Origin: Gammaproteobacteria bacterium
GTDB taxonomy: Bacteria; Pseudomonadota; Gammaproteobacteria; DSM-19610
Assembly: GCA_011371465.1 (NCBI GenBank)
Contig: DRQL01000148.1
Span: 1 to 7,116 of the forward strand
Length of the DNA: 7,116 bases
Direction: 5' to 3'
The notes under the pieces were generated by a model. That model was not told the origin of the DNA and ran no database searches. It saw only the letters and a list, made by a program, of their open reading frames with translations. Shown here piece after piece: positions 1 to 5,146 of this stretch. The position numbers were made by a program, and so were the translations under genes. Position 1 is the first letter of the stretch. Each line of letters opens with the position of its first letter.

Positions 1-294
1 CAGGCGGTTGAAGATAATCAGCAGCGATCCCAGGCAACCCGCCAGTGCCGCGCCGGTCAGCGCCGCGTCGCTGGCGTTCAGCCAGAATAGTGTGGGAAGT
101 TCGAAGTAACGCTCAAACCCGTGCCGGGTTTCCAGCCAGGCCAGTTTTTCGGCAATGGGCAGAATGCCCTCGCTGCCGGACAGGCCTTCGACCTGCCGGG
201 TGATCGATATAAAGGCGATCAGGTAGATACCACCCAGCAGGCGCAGGAACAGCGCCGAAATCAGGCGGTAGCCGTTGCCGGTCGTTTCCTTCAT
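1..294 (-). CDS. Lipase maturation factor (LMF) family membrane protein, N-terminal part
   Basis: The first 98 residues are present; the rest lies beyond the left edge. The protein starts MKETTGNGYRLI, then has a hydrophobic segment at about residues 11-30. It continues with a GILP motif inside a soluble stretch, an LPTLFWL(N)ASD motif near residues 74-84, and the start of a second hydrophobic segment (about 86-97). From memory this order (first helix, G-x-GILP, LPTLFW-x-x-ASD, next helix) is typical of the LMF1/LMF2 family, whose members are usually several hundred residues with multiple membrane spans. Eukaryotic LMF1 helps lipases fold in the ER; bacterial homologues have no settled role. 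An in-frame ATG at 306 (adding MLVA) is an alternative start, with a TGA just upstream of it. Neither start has a convincing Shine-Dalgarno sequence. An FNR-type box and a MITE lie directly upstream. Confidence 0.8.
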   Translation of the reverse strand, partial: MKETTGNGYRLISALFLRLLGGIYLIAFISITRQVEGLSGSEGILPIAEKLAWLETRHGFERYFELPTLFWLNASDAALTGAALAGCLGSLLIIFNRL

Positions 295-328
295 GGCAAC
301 AAGCATAGCCGATCATAGCGGGGCTGGT

Positions 329-342
329 TTGATCACCATCAA
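329..342. promoter_or_regulatory. FNR/ANR-type box, perfect palindrome
   Basis: The sequence TTGAT-CACC-ATCAA matches the established FNR/ANR consensus TTGAT-N4-ATCAA at all ten specified positions. It lies upstream of the LMF-like gene on the minus strand. Two -10-like sequences lie between it and the gene, read on the minus strand: TATGAT (312-317) and TATGCT (302-307). With TATGCT the box centre would sit near -41, as in class II FNR promoters, but the transcript would then be essentially leaderless. The target duplication of the adjacent MITE begins one base beyond the box. Function is inferred from sequence only. Confidence 0.5.
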
Positions 343-346
343 CTAA

Positions 347-476
347 GGAGCCTCTGGTCAATTCAGAAACTATGTCATTGCGAGCGAAGCGCGGCAATCT
401 CGTACAATGGAATCCATCCGTTGGAGATTGCCGCGTCACTTCGTTCCTCGCAATGACGAAATTAATCAGAGGCTCC
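347..476. mobile_element. 130-bp MITE-like element with inverted ends and CTAA target duplications
   Basis: The ends are exact inverted repeats: GGAGCCTCTG at 347-356 and CAGAGGCTCC at 467-476. Similarity extends inward to about 18 bp with a few mismatches. Direct CTAA copies flank it at 343-346 and 477-480, which fits the CTAR target choice known for the IS5 group of the IS5 family. There is no transposase; short ORFs across it (one beginning MSLRAKRGN) are translations of the repeat. The interior is a second, long palindrome (374-401 against 424-457). I infer a non-autonomous element mobilised in trans. The family assignment rests only on the target duplication and ends. Confidence 0.7.
374..457. 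repeat. Internal imperfect palindrome of the GTCATTGCGAG type
   Basis: The left arm (374-401) begins GTCATTGCGAG and ends GGCAATCTC. The right arm (424-457) is its reverse complement except that it carries two extra 3-base blocks, so the arms are 28 and 34 bases. The 22-base loop spans 402-423. Sequences of this kind (GTCATTGCGAG...GCAATCTC) are, from memory, very common dispersed palindromes in environmental proteobacteria. Here the palindrome forms the core of the MITE. Confidence 0.75.
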
Positions 477-491
477 CTAAAAATGCCGGGC

Positions 492-522
492 AAAAAAACG
501 GCGGCCTGGTCAGGCCGCCGTT
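492..522 (-). terminator. Intrinsic terminator of the SCP2-like gene
   Basis: Read on the minus strand, AACGGCGGCCTG and CAGGCCGCCGTT form a perfect 12-bp stem (497-522), with 2 bases between the arms. A run of seven T follows (492-498, partly within the stem). It starts 33 bases past the stop codon of the SCP2-like gene and should insulate it from the MITE and the LMF-like gene. Confidence 0.9.
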
Positions 523-555
523 GTTGTTCCTGCCGGAACCCGTTCCCGCCGGGTT

Positions 556-948
556 TCAGCCGCCCATGGCAGCAAAGCTGCGAATGAAGGGGCCGGCCAT
601 GCGCGGATCCTTGATCATGGCGGTGTAGTCACCGACATTGAACTTCAGTTTCCGGGAGGTGTAGGCCATGCCCAGTCCCATCATGCCCGGCGGCTTCTTC
701 ATCCACTTTTTCCAGCTGTCCTCGGAGGCGCGCAGGTCCCAGTTGAGTTCCTGTCCGGCATATTCGCCGGCTTCCACTACCTTGCCGTTTTCAACGCGGA
801 GAAAGCCGCGTGGCTTGTCTTCGCCGTCTATGCCGTAGGCAATCGTGGAATTGAACCCGATTTTTTCCAGTGCACCGGCCAGGCCGCTGTCCGCATTCCA
901 GCGTTCCTTGAAACCGTTCATGAATTCTGCAGAAAACATATCAGACAT
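556..948 (-). CDS. SCP2 sterol-binding-domain-like small protein
   Basis: A 130-residue protein with no signal peptide or membrane segment, so probably cytoplasmic. It begins MSDMFSAEFMNGFKERWN. The central pattern is a strand rich in charged residues (GEDKPRGFLRVENGKV), an N-W-D-L-R segment near residues 68-73, a WKKWM helix, and a C-terminal MAYTSRKLKFNVGDY segment. This resembles small stand-alone SCP2-like proteins, which bind lipids in a hydrophobic tunnel; the ligand is unknown. The family call is from pattern memory. The start at 948 is chosen over an upstream in-frame extension (to 1023) because GAGGAG at 955-960 sits 6 bases before it. The gene is divergent from the SlyD-like gene and ends in a strong terminator, so it is likely monocistronic. 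Stop codon is TGA. Confidence 0.75.
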   Translation of the reverse strand: MSDMFSAEFMNGFKERWNADSGLAGALEKIGFNSTIAYGIDGEDKPRGFLRVENGKVVEAGEYAGQELNWDLRASEDSWKKWMKKPPGMMGLGMAYTSRKLKFNVGDYTAMIKDPRMAGPFIRSFAAMGG

Positions 949-1108
949 TTTTTTCTCCTCAATCTGTTCGTTTTTATTACCGGCAGCCCGCGTCGTCGAT
1001 CCGGACTGTCTCGTAAAGCGCATCCTTGACCGGGTTATTTCCCAGCGGGGTCCCGGTTCAGAAAATCACCATGTGTCTAAAGATACCATTTTTTGTCATT
1101 CATCGTCA

Positions 1109-1137
1109 TTAATACGACTATTTACAATACTAATAAT
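1109..1137 (+). promoter_or_regulatory. Possible sigma70 promoter of the SlyD-like gene
   Basis: The stretch 1081-1140 is clearly more AT-rich than its surroundings. The best pair is TTAATA (1109-1114) and AATAAT (1132-1137) with a 17-base spacer, matching the consensus at 4 and 5 of 6 positions. A second -10-like element, TACAAT (1123-1128), overlaps it without a good -35. Transcription would start near 1144, which leaves an implausibly short leader for a start codon at 1153, so the TACAAT element may be the one in use. Confidence 0.3.
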
Positions 1138-1152
1138 AGACGAAAGGACAGT

Positions 1153-1749
1153 ATGTCAATCCAGAATTTGCGCGGAATGCCGTTAGCCCGTTCGAATGGA
1201 TCGGAAAATGCAGTTTACGGAGCACGAATTATGCGCGCAGGCACCGCTAACTTACAGAATATCAAGGGAAATACACAGGCTGTAGGCAGGGACAAGGTGG
1301 TACGCCTGCGATTCAGGATCGTGGACGGGTCGAGCGGGGATCTGCTGCAATACGGGGATGACCTGTTCTATCTGCATGGAGGCTACGGTGGGGCGTTCCC
1401 GAAAGTGGAACGGGCCATGGAAGGCTGCCGGGTTGGAGACCGGGTAGAGGTCATGCTGTCGCCCGAGGAAGGCTACGGGCCACACCGGCCCGAGCTGGTG
1501 CTGGAGTTGCCGTCGGCCGGGTTCGAGGGGGATGTCCCGGAGGCCGGCAGTGCCGTCGATGGTGAATTGCCGGATGGTCAATCGGTGATTTTTACTGTGT
1601 CGGCGGTGTCCGGTGACCTGGTAAAACTCGATGCCAATCATCCCTTTGCCGGCAAACAACTGGCCTTCGATTTCGAAGTGCTGGAGATCCGCGAGTCCAC
1701 GGATGCCGAACGTGCGGCCGGTTTTGCCTTTGACGGCATGTTCTGCTGA
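1153..1749 (+). CDS. SlyD-like FKBP-type peptidyl-prolyl cis-trans isomerase
   Basis: A 198-residue protein. Residues 1-45 are a low-complexity N-terminal extension without a recognisable signal peptide. The FKBP-like part begins at KVVRLRFRIVD (48-58). The FKBP signature EEGYGPHRPEL lies at 105-115. An insert-in-flap-like segment covers about 118-157, and NHPFAGKQLAF (162-172) is the SlyD/FKBP hallmark that closes the domain. The family isomerises X-Pro bonds and acts as a folding chaperone. Unlike E. coli SlyD there is no His/Cys-rich metal-binding tail; the protein stops at DGMFC with a C-terminal cysteine. The start at 1153 is supported by AAAGGA at 1143-1148. A TTG at 1093 and an ATG at 1231 are in frame but have no ribosome-binding site. 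Stop is TGA. Confidence 0.88.
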   Translation: MSIQNLRGMPLARSNGSENAVYGARIMRAGTANLQNIKGNTQAVGRDKVVRLRFRIVDGSSGDLLQYGDDLFYLHGGYGGAFPKVERAMEGCRVGDRVEVMLSPEEGYGPHRPELVLELPSAGFEGDVPEAGSAVDGELPDGQSVIFTVSAVSGDLVKLDANHPFAGKQLAFDFEVLEIRESTDAERAAGFAFDGMFC

Positions 1750-1761
1750 TACCCCCAGCGC

Positions 1762-1775
1762 TTGACGGGGATCAA
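1762..1775. promoter_or_regulatory. FNR-like box (9 of 10 consensus positions)
   Basis: TTGAC-GGGG-ATCAA matches TTGAT-N4-ATCAA with one mismatch. It lies between the SlyD-like gene and the secreted hydrolase, upstream of a perfect TATAAT at 1792-1797. Its centre falls near -35 relative to the start predicted from that -10, not the -41.5 expected for class II activation. It could act by occlusion or be fortuitous. Confidence 0.35.
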
Positions 1776-1791
1776 GGCGGCCGGGAACCAC

Positions 1792-1797
1792 TATAAT
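1792..1797 (+). promoter_or_regulatory. Consensus -10 element upstream of the secreted hydrolase
   Basis: A perfect TATAAT. TTGACG at 1762-1767 looks like a -35 but is 24 bases away, too far for sigma70. No good -35 exists at 16-18 bases, so the promoter may need an activator. Transcription would begin near 1804, about 43 bases before the start codon at 1847. Confidence 0.5.
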
Positions 1798-1846
1798 CTA
1801 GTCTGAAACTGTGCCACACATGCTGGCGTTTTTTACAGGTTTGGAC

Positions 1847-2656
1847 ATGTTCAGAAAATTCTCCCTGCTGTTGGCTGTGCTGACGCTGCTGCTGGTGCGG
1901 CCGCTGTACGCCGATGTGCTGGTGCTGGTGCACGGCTACGCAACCGACGCGCGCACCTGGGAACTCAGTGGCGTCAACGACGCACTACAGGCGCACGGCT
2001 GGCCGCGCGCCGGCGTGCTCCCGGCTGCCTCCGCGGTGTCAGCCGCCAACAAGAGTTACAGCGTGAACCTGCCTGCGCAGGCACCCCTGCTGGTGCAGGC
2101 GGATTATCTGCGTGCGGTGTTGTACCAGTTGCGCCAGTATTACCCGCAGGAAAAACTGATCCTGGCGGGGCACTCGGCGGGTGGTGTGGTGGCGCGGCTG
2201 GTAGTGCTCGGCAACAACCCGTTTCACGTGGATGAACTGATTACCATTGCCACGCCCAACCTCGGTACCTATCGCGCCGCCCAGGGCCTGGACGTGGTGG
2301 ACAGCAAGCCGTTCTTCTGTCCGGGGCCGGGCATCGACATGCTGAAGAGTGCGCTCATTGGCGGGGAGTACGATTACCTGCGCGACTCGCGTCCGTTGCT
2401 GGTCGACCTGTTACCGGCGGAATCCGGCAATGTGCTGGCGTGGCTGAACCAGCAACCGCATCCCGACATCATCTACTATTCGGTGATTCGGCAGTCGGCG
2501 TTTGGTGATGGCGACGAGATCGTGCCGGCCTACAGCCAGGATATGAACAACGTACCCGCGTTGCGTGGACGGGCAAGGGTGCTGGTTACCCCGGCCGGAC
2601 ACTCGCTGAACCCGCAGGATGGTGTATTGCTGGCCGGTATCCTGTCGCAGGGGTAA
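1847..2656 (+). CDS. Secreted alpha/beta hydrolase, lipase/esterase-like
   Basis: A 269-residue protein with a Sec signal peptide (MFRK, then a leucine-rich core, then PLYA; predicted cleavage after residue 22). The mature protein starts with strand VLVLVHGYATDARTW, giving the oxyanion-hole HG (29-30). The nucleophile elbow is GHSAGG with Ser110. Acid candidates are Asp221 and Asp223 in GDGDEIVP, and the catalytic His is His252 in PAGHSL. The motif ATPNLGTY near 136-143 is typical of lipase-like hydrolases. It probably hydrolyses carboxyl esters in the periplasm or outside the cell; substrate unknown. A GTG at 1811 would add 12 residues, but the start at 1847 gives a canonical signal peptide, with AGG at 1837-1839 as a weak ribosome-binding site. 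A lipase maturation factor homologue lies 1.5 kb away. Confidence 0.88.
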   Translation: MFRKFSLLLAVLTLLLVRPLYADVLVLVHGYATDARTWELSGVNDALQAHGWPRAGVLPAASAVSAANKSYSVNLPAQAPLLVQADYLRAVLYQLRQYYPQEKLILAGHSAGGVVARLVVLGNNPFHVDELITIATPNLGTYRAAQGLDVVDSKPFFCPGPGIDMLKSALIGGEYDYLRDSRPLLVDLLPAESGNVLAWLNQQPHPDIIYYSVIRQSAFGDGDEIVPAYSQDMNNVPALRGRARVLVTPAGHSLNPQDGVLLAGILSQG

Positions 2657-2665
2657 ATGGCCGCC

Positions 2666-2688
2666 GGGTCAGGCGTTGTACATGACCC
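2666..2688. terminator. Weak hairpin between convergent genes
   Basis: GGGTCA (2666-2671) and TGACCC (2683-2688) form a 6-bp stem with an 11-base loop in the 42-base gap between the converging hydrolase and membrane-protein genes. Neither strand has a T-run after it, so if it terminates it is not a classic intrinsic terminator. Confidence 0.25.
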
Positions 2689-2698
2689 AGCCAGCCGC

Positions 2699-3037
2699 TT
2701 AGCGCGCTTTACGGACTTCGTCAAACGGATCGGATTCATCCGTTGACGGAAGTATCCGGTCGCACAGCGGGTTCTTGTCGCCTTTGCAGCGGTCTTCGTC
2801 TGCGCTGCGGATGGTGATAGCCGCCCATACGGCCGCGATGCCCCACAGGCCCAGGCCCAGGGCGATGGTATTCCAGCTGGGACCCATCAGGTTGGTGGGG
2901 CCACCGGTGATACCGTAGACGATACTGACGATTCCTGTGATCCAGAACACGCCGATAGGTGCTGCACAACAACCGGCGCAACCGAACTTGCACACAGCAA
3001 ACGGGGGCGTGACAAGAATGAGGGCTGCTCGTTTCAT
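2699..3037 (-). CDS. Small cysteine-rich two-helix membrane protein, function unknown
   Basis: A 112-residue protein. The N-terminus MKRAALILVTPPFAV leads into a cysteine cluster C16-x3-C20-x2-C23-C24. A first transmembrane segment follows at about 26-45 and a second at about 57-76. The C-terminal tail (77-112) is hydrophilic and acidic, with Cys84 and Cys92. The cluster lies at the membrane boundary and could bind a metal or form disulfides; nothing shows which. The start is well supported: GAGG at 3045-3048 is 7 bases upstream. I have an impression of similar unnamed proteins in gammaproteobacteria but cannot give a family. A possible extended -10, TG-G-TATACA, lies in the upstream region on the minus strand. 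The stop codon faces that of the secreted hydrolase. Confidence 0.75.
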   Translation of the reverse strand: MKRAALILVTPPFAVCKFGCAGCCAAPIGVFWITGIVSIVYGITGGPTNLMGPSWNTIALGLGLWGIAAVWAAITIRSADEDRCKGDKNPLCDRILPSTDESDPFDEVRKAR

Positions 3038-3128
3038 TGGTTTTCCTCAATCTGTTCAAGAGCCTGAACTTCTGTATACCACACTCCCGTTAGCGGGGAA
3101 AGGACGGGCGGGCGCTGGTGGTGCAGGA

Positions 3129-3293
3129 TCAGGCGTCGCTGTCTTTTTTCGGGAACGGCAGCACCGGTGCTTTTGCAGTCCTGGCGGATGTTTGCGGGGT
3201 TGACACGGTGTGCGTGGGAGCGTTTGTTTTACTGTCCATGCCGCCCAGTATGATACGCCCGATCAGTTTCAGGGCCTTGTCACTTATTTTCAT
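3129..3293 (-). CDS. Possible 54-residue small protein
   Basis: The ORF starts MKISDKALKLIGRIILGGM, a short amphipathic basic segment. A Thr/Pro/Ala-rich stretch follows, ending in VLPFPKKDSDA and TGA. No signal peptide or membrane segment is clear. No convincing ribosome-binding site precedes the ATG, which weakens the call. It lies in an otherwise empty 398-base gap (3038-3435) between the membrane-protein gene and suhB, on the same strand as both. Apart from this ORF and a weak hairpin near 3347-3384, I see nothing in that gap. It may be a real small gene or chance. Confidence 0.35.
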   Translation of the reverse strand: MKISDKALKLIGRIILGGMDSKTNAPTHTVSTPQTSARTAKAPVLPFPKKDSDA

Positions 3294-3346
3294 GAATTCG
3301 TGGACTTGCCTGCTTTTTTTACGTGTTTATGTGGGTTGTTGTGTAT

Positions 3347-3384
3347 AAAAAATAGCGGCGTCGGCGGATAATTCCTGAACGCTA
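3347..3384 (-). terminator. Weak candidate terminator downstream of suhB
   Basis: On the minus strand TAGCG (3380-3384) can pair with CGCTA (3353-3357), followed by a run of six T (3347-3352). The stem is only 5 bp and the loop is 22 bases, so this is marginal. It is the only hairpin-plus-T-run I found between suhB and the next genes. Confidence 0.22.
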
Positions 3385-3435
3385 CCGATGCACAATTTGT
3401 GTGGCACGGTTGGCAAAATGCCGTCCCGGAAGGGG

Positions 3436-4236
3436 TTACCCGGAGCCCAGGCGTGGCCGGATTTCGCGCAGCATGGCAGGCAGGAGTTTGGGTGCCGCGG
3501 CGACGATATTGCCGCTTTCCAGGAAGTCATGGCCGCCTTCAAAATCGCCTACCAGACCACCGGCTTCGCGCACCAGCAGCACACCGGCGGCAATGTCCCA
3601 CGCGTTCAGCCCGATTTCCCAGAAGCCGTCGAGCCGGCCGGCGGCGACGTAGGCCAGGTCCAGTGCGGCAGAACCCGGTCGACGAATACCGGCGGAGTCC
3701 ACGATCAGTGCCTTGAAGGTTTCCAGGTAACTGTCCAGGTGTTGCATATCCTTGTAGGGAAACCCGGTACCCAGCAGTGCGCCGCTCAGACCGCTCTGCG
3801 CGGAGACACGAATGCGGCGGTTGTCCAGGAATGCGCCGCTGCCGCGGGTAGCGGTAAACAGCTCCTGGCGCATGGGATCGTAGATGACGGCCTGTTCCAG
3901 GCGGTTCTTCTGTTTCAGCGCAATGGAGACGGCAAACTGGGGAAAGCCGTGCAGAAAATTGGTGGTGCCGTCCAGCGGGTCGATGATCCACTGGAAGTCC
4001 TCGTCGCCCTTATGCTGACCGCTTTCTTCCGCCAGTATGCTGTGGTCCGGGAAGGCCTTGCGGATGATGGCAACGATTTCGTCCTCCGCCTGGCGATCGA
4101 CTTCGGAAACATAGTCGTTACGGTCCTTGCTGGTGACATTCAGCTGGTCGAGGCGGTTGAGGTGCTTGATAATAATGTCGCCTGCATTGCGTGCGGCGCG
4201 CACGGCAATGTTGAGCGTAGGATGCGTGACTTGCAT
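3436..4236 (-). CDS. suhB: Inositol-1-monophosphatase SuhB
   Basis: A full-length 266-residue member of the Mg2+-dependent inositol monophosphatase family. It begins MQVTHPTLNIAVRAARNAG, as in proteobacterial SuhB. Metal ligands are visible: Glu70-Glu71 in ILAEESG, the motif DPLDGTTNF with Asp86 and Asp89, and Asp214 in NAWDIAAG. It hydrolyses inositol-1-phosphate to inositol and phosphate. In E. coli SuhB also joins the Nus-factor complex that modifies RNA polymerase on ribosomal RNA operons. The start at 4236 is set by homology; the ribosome-binding site is poor. A good promoter lies 34 bases upstream. In many gammaproteobacteria suhB neighbours trmJ and iscR; here neither is next to it, and a REP cluster separates it from divergent envelope genes. 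Confidence 0.96.
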   Translation of the reverse strand: MQVTHPTLNIAVRAARNAGDIIIKHLNRLDQLNVTSKDRNDYVSEVDRQAEDEIVAIIRKAFPDHSILAEESGQHKGDEDFQWIIDPLDGTTNFLHGFPQFAVSIALKQKNRLEQAVIYDPMRQELFTATRGSGAFLDNRRIRVSAQSGLSGALLGTGFPYKDMQHLDSYLETFKALIVDSAGIRRPGSAALDLAYVAAGRLDGFWEIGLNAWDIAAGVLLVREAGGLVGDFEGGHDFLESGNIVAAAPKLLPAMLREIRPRLGSG

Positions 4237-4269
4237 AGGGGAACCCGGCGGGTGGCGAAACGACAGGCG

Positions 4270-4298
4270 ATTGTACCGGCTGGCCGGCCGGCTGTGAA
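4270..4298 (-). promoter_or_regulatory. Sigma70 promoter of suhB
   Basis: On the minus strand TTCACA (4293-4298) and TACAAT (4270-4275) are separated by exactly 17 bases (4276-4292). Each matches the consensus at 5 of 6 positions. Transcription should start near 4263, giving a leader of about 27 bases before the suhB start codon. The spacer is a GC-rich run built of GGCC/GCCGG repeats. Confidence 0.7.
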
Positions 4299-4367
4299 TA
4301 GAGTCCGGGCGTGGCCGGTTCGGTTGACGGGGATGCGGGACGGGGTGTGGAGTGTTCCGGGTGGTTT

Positions 4368-4393
4368 GTCGGATTACGCTGCGCTAATCCGAC
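4368..4393 (-). repeat. REP-like hairpin, unit 1
   Basis: Arms GTCGGATTA and TAATCCGAC form a perfect 9-bp stem around the 8-base loop CGCTGCGC. On the minus strand the loop reads GCGCAGCG, the same as in unit 2, so this unit is inverted relative to it. Confidence 0.8.
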
Positions 4394-4438
4394 CTGCAGG
4401 AAAGGTAAGATCCGCATAGGTGCCATGTGGTTACGTAG

Positions 4439-4464
4439 GTTGGGTTAGCGCAGCGTAACCCAAC
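4439..4464 (+). repeat. REP-like hairpin, unit 2
   Basis: Arms GTTGGGTTA and TAACCCAAC form a perfect 9-bp stem around loop GCGCAGCG. Compared with unit 1, two stem positions differ and both changes are compensated on the opposite arm, while the loop is identical. Confidence 0.8.
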
Positions 4465-4645
4465 AATGCCAGAGCCCGATCCCCCCGTTCCAGGGTGCGG
4501 ACCGGCGCGGAGTAACCCGACAAACCGCCTGAAAAAGGGCCTCCAGGCAGGACAATTGCGCGCGGGCAAGCTCCTATCATAAACTGTCTGTATGCAATAA
4601 CGCTCCGGCACGGGTTGTCGGCTCCATTCTCAAAGAGGTCTTTGT

Positions 4646-5137
4646 ATGAATCGATTGAAATACATTTCCGCTGCGGTGGCTTTGCTGGCCATGCTGCCCG
4701 GGCTTCTGTCCGCGCAGGAACTGATGATCTACCCGGCCAAGGGGCAGAGCTCGCAGCAGCAGGAGAAGGACAAGTTCGAGTGCTATGGTTTTGCCAAGAG
4801 CCAGTCCGGTTTTGACCCCATGGCGCCGCCGACCACCACGACGGCGCCACCGCCGAAAGAGGCCCCCCAGGGTGGTGTTGGCCGTGGTGCGGTTGGCGGC
4901 GCGCTGGGTGGCGCACTGGTCGGTGCAATAACGGGAAATACCAAGAAGGGCGCGGCGGTCGGCGCTGTTGGCGGTGGCCTGCTGGGTGGTGCGCGGCGCT
5001 CCGAACAGAAGCAGCGCGAAACGCACAAGCAGCAGCAGTGGGAGCAGCGCGAGGTGCAGAACTATGCGCAGAACCGTAACAATTACAACCGGGCTTACGC
5101 GGCGTGTCTTGAAGGCCGCGGCTACACGGTTCGCTAG
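4646..5137 (+). CDS. Exported glycine-zipper protein
   Basis: A 163-residue protein with a signal peptide (MNRLKY, then a hydrophobic core, with a likely cut after LLSA, residue 23). The mature start QELMIYPAKGQS leads into a Q/E/K-rich stretch with Cys46. A Pro/Thr linker follows (59-75), then a glycine zipper (about 77-115) built of GAVGGALGGALVGA-like repeats, the type that packs helices in membranes. After that comes a basic, Gln-rich, probably helical segment (117-145). The tail YNRAYAACLEGRGY carries Cys154, which could pair with Cys46. There is no lipobox cysteine. Proteins of this layout are, from memory, common in gammaproteobacterial envelopes without a defined role. AGAGG at 4634-4638, 7 bases upstream, supports the start. 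It overlaps the ribosome-binding site of the next gene. Confidence 0.82.
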   Translation: MNRLKYISAAVALLAMLPGLLSAQELMIYPAKGQSSQQQEKDKFECYGFAKSQSGFDPMAPPTTTTAPPPKEAPQGGVGRGAVGGALGGALVGAITGNTKKGAAVGAVGGGLLGGARRSEQKQRETHKQQQWEQREVQNYAQNRNNYNRAYAACLEGRGYTVR

Positions 5138-5140
5138 GGG
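5136..5140 (+). promoter_or_regulatory. Ribosome-binding site overlapping a stop codon
   Basis: AGGGG begins on the second base of the TAG stop of the glycine-zipper gene. Three ATG codons follow in tandem (5141, 5144, 5147). Only the third has normal spacing (6 bases), which decides the start of the next gene. The arrangement predicts translational coupling of the two genes. Confidence 0.6.
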
Positions 5141-5146
5141 ATGATG

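Larger units (their letters stand above)
4361..4528. repeat. REP/BIME-like composite repeat cluster
   Basis: This lies in the 409-base gene-free gap between suhB and the divergent glycine-zipper gene. It holds two complete REP-like hairpins (4368-4393 and 4439-4464) and a degenerate half unit at the right end. The outer ends are themselves inverted: GTGGTTTGTCGGATTAC (4361-4377) against the reverse complement of 4512-4528 (GCGGTTTGTCGGGTTAC), differing at 2 of 17 positions. The rest of the gap holds the suhB promoter on the left and, on the right, only a -10-like TATCAT (4575-4580) without a good -35, ahead of the glycine-zipper gene. Confidence 0.7.

Noticed and set aside
113..493. 126-residue ORF on the minus strand
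   Set aside because: It reads through the MITE and overlaps the LMF-like gene in another frame; the MITE part is repeat translation.
372..628. Short plus-strand ORFs beginning MSLRAKRGN and MESIRWRL
   Set aside because: These are translations of the dispersed palindrome inside the MITE.
1110..1126. Sequence resembling the T7 promoter (TAATACGACT followed by a partial match)
   Set aside because: Only 13 of 17 core positions match, the start-site region differs, and there is no phage gene nearby. It sits in a native AT-rich promoter region and is most likely chance.
1252..1791. 179-residue ORF on the minus strand
   Set aside because: It is antisense to the SlyD-like gene and has no recognisable pattern.
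3388..4419. 343-residue ORF on the plus strand
   Set aside because: It is antisense to suhB, which has all family motifs; the translation looks like a high-GC shadow.
4361..4528. CRISPR array
   Set aside because: Only two to three inverted units with stem differences and no regular spacers; a REP-like cluster explains them.
4431..5028. Several minus-strand ORFs opposite the glycine-zipper gene
   Set aside because: Repetitive Gly/Ala codons leave the opposite strand open; these have no coherent features.
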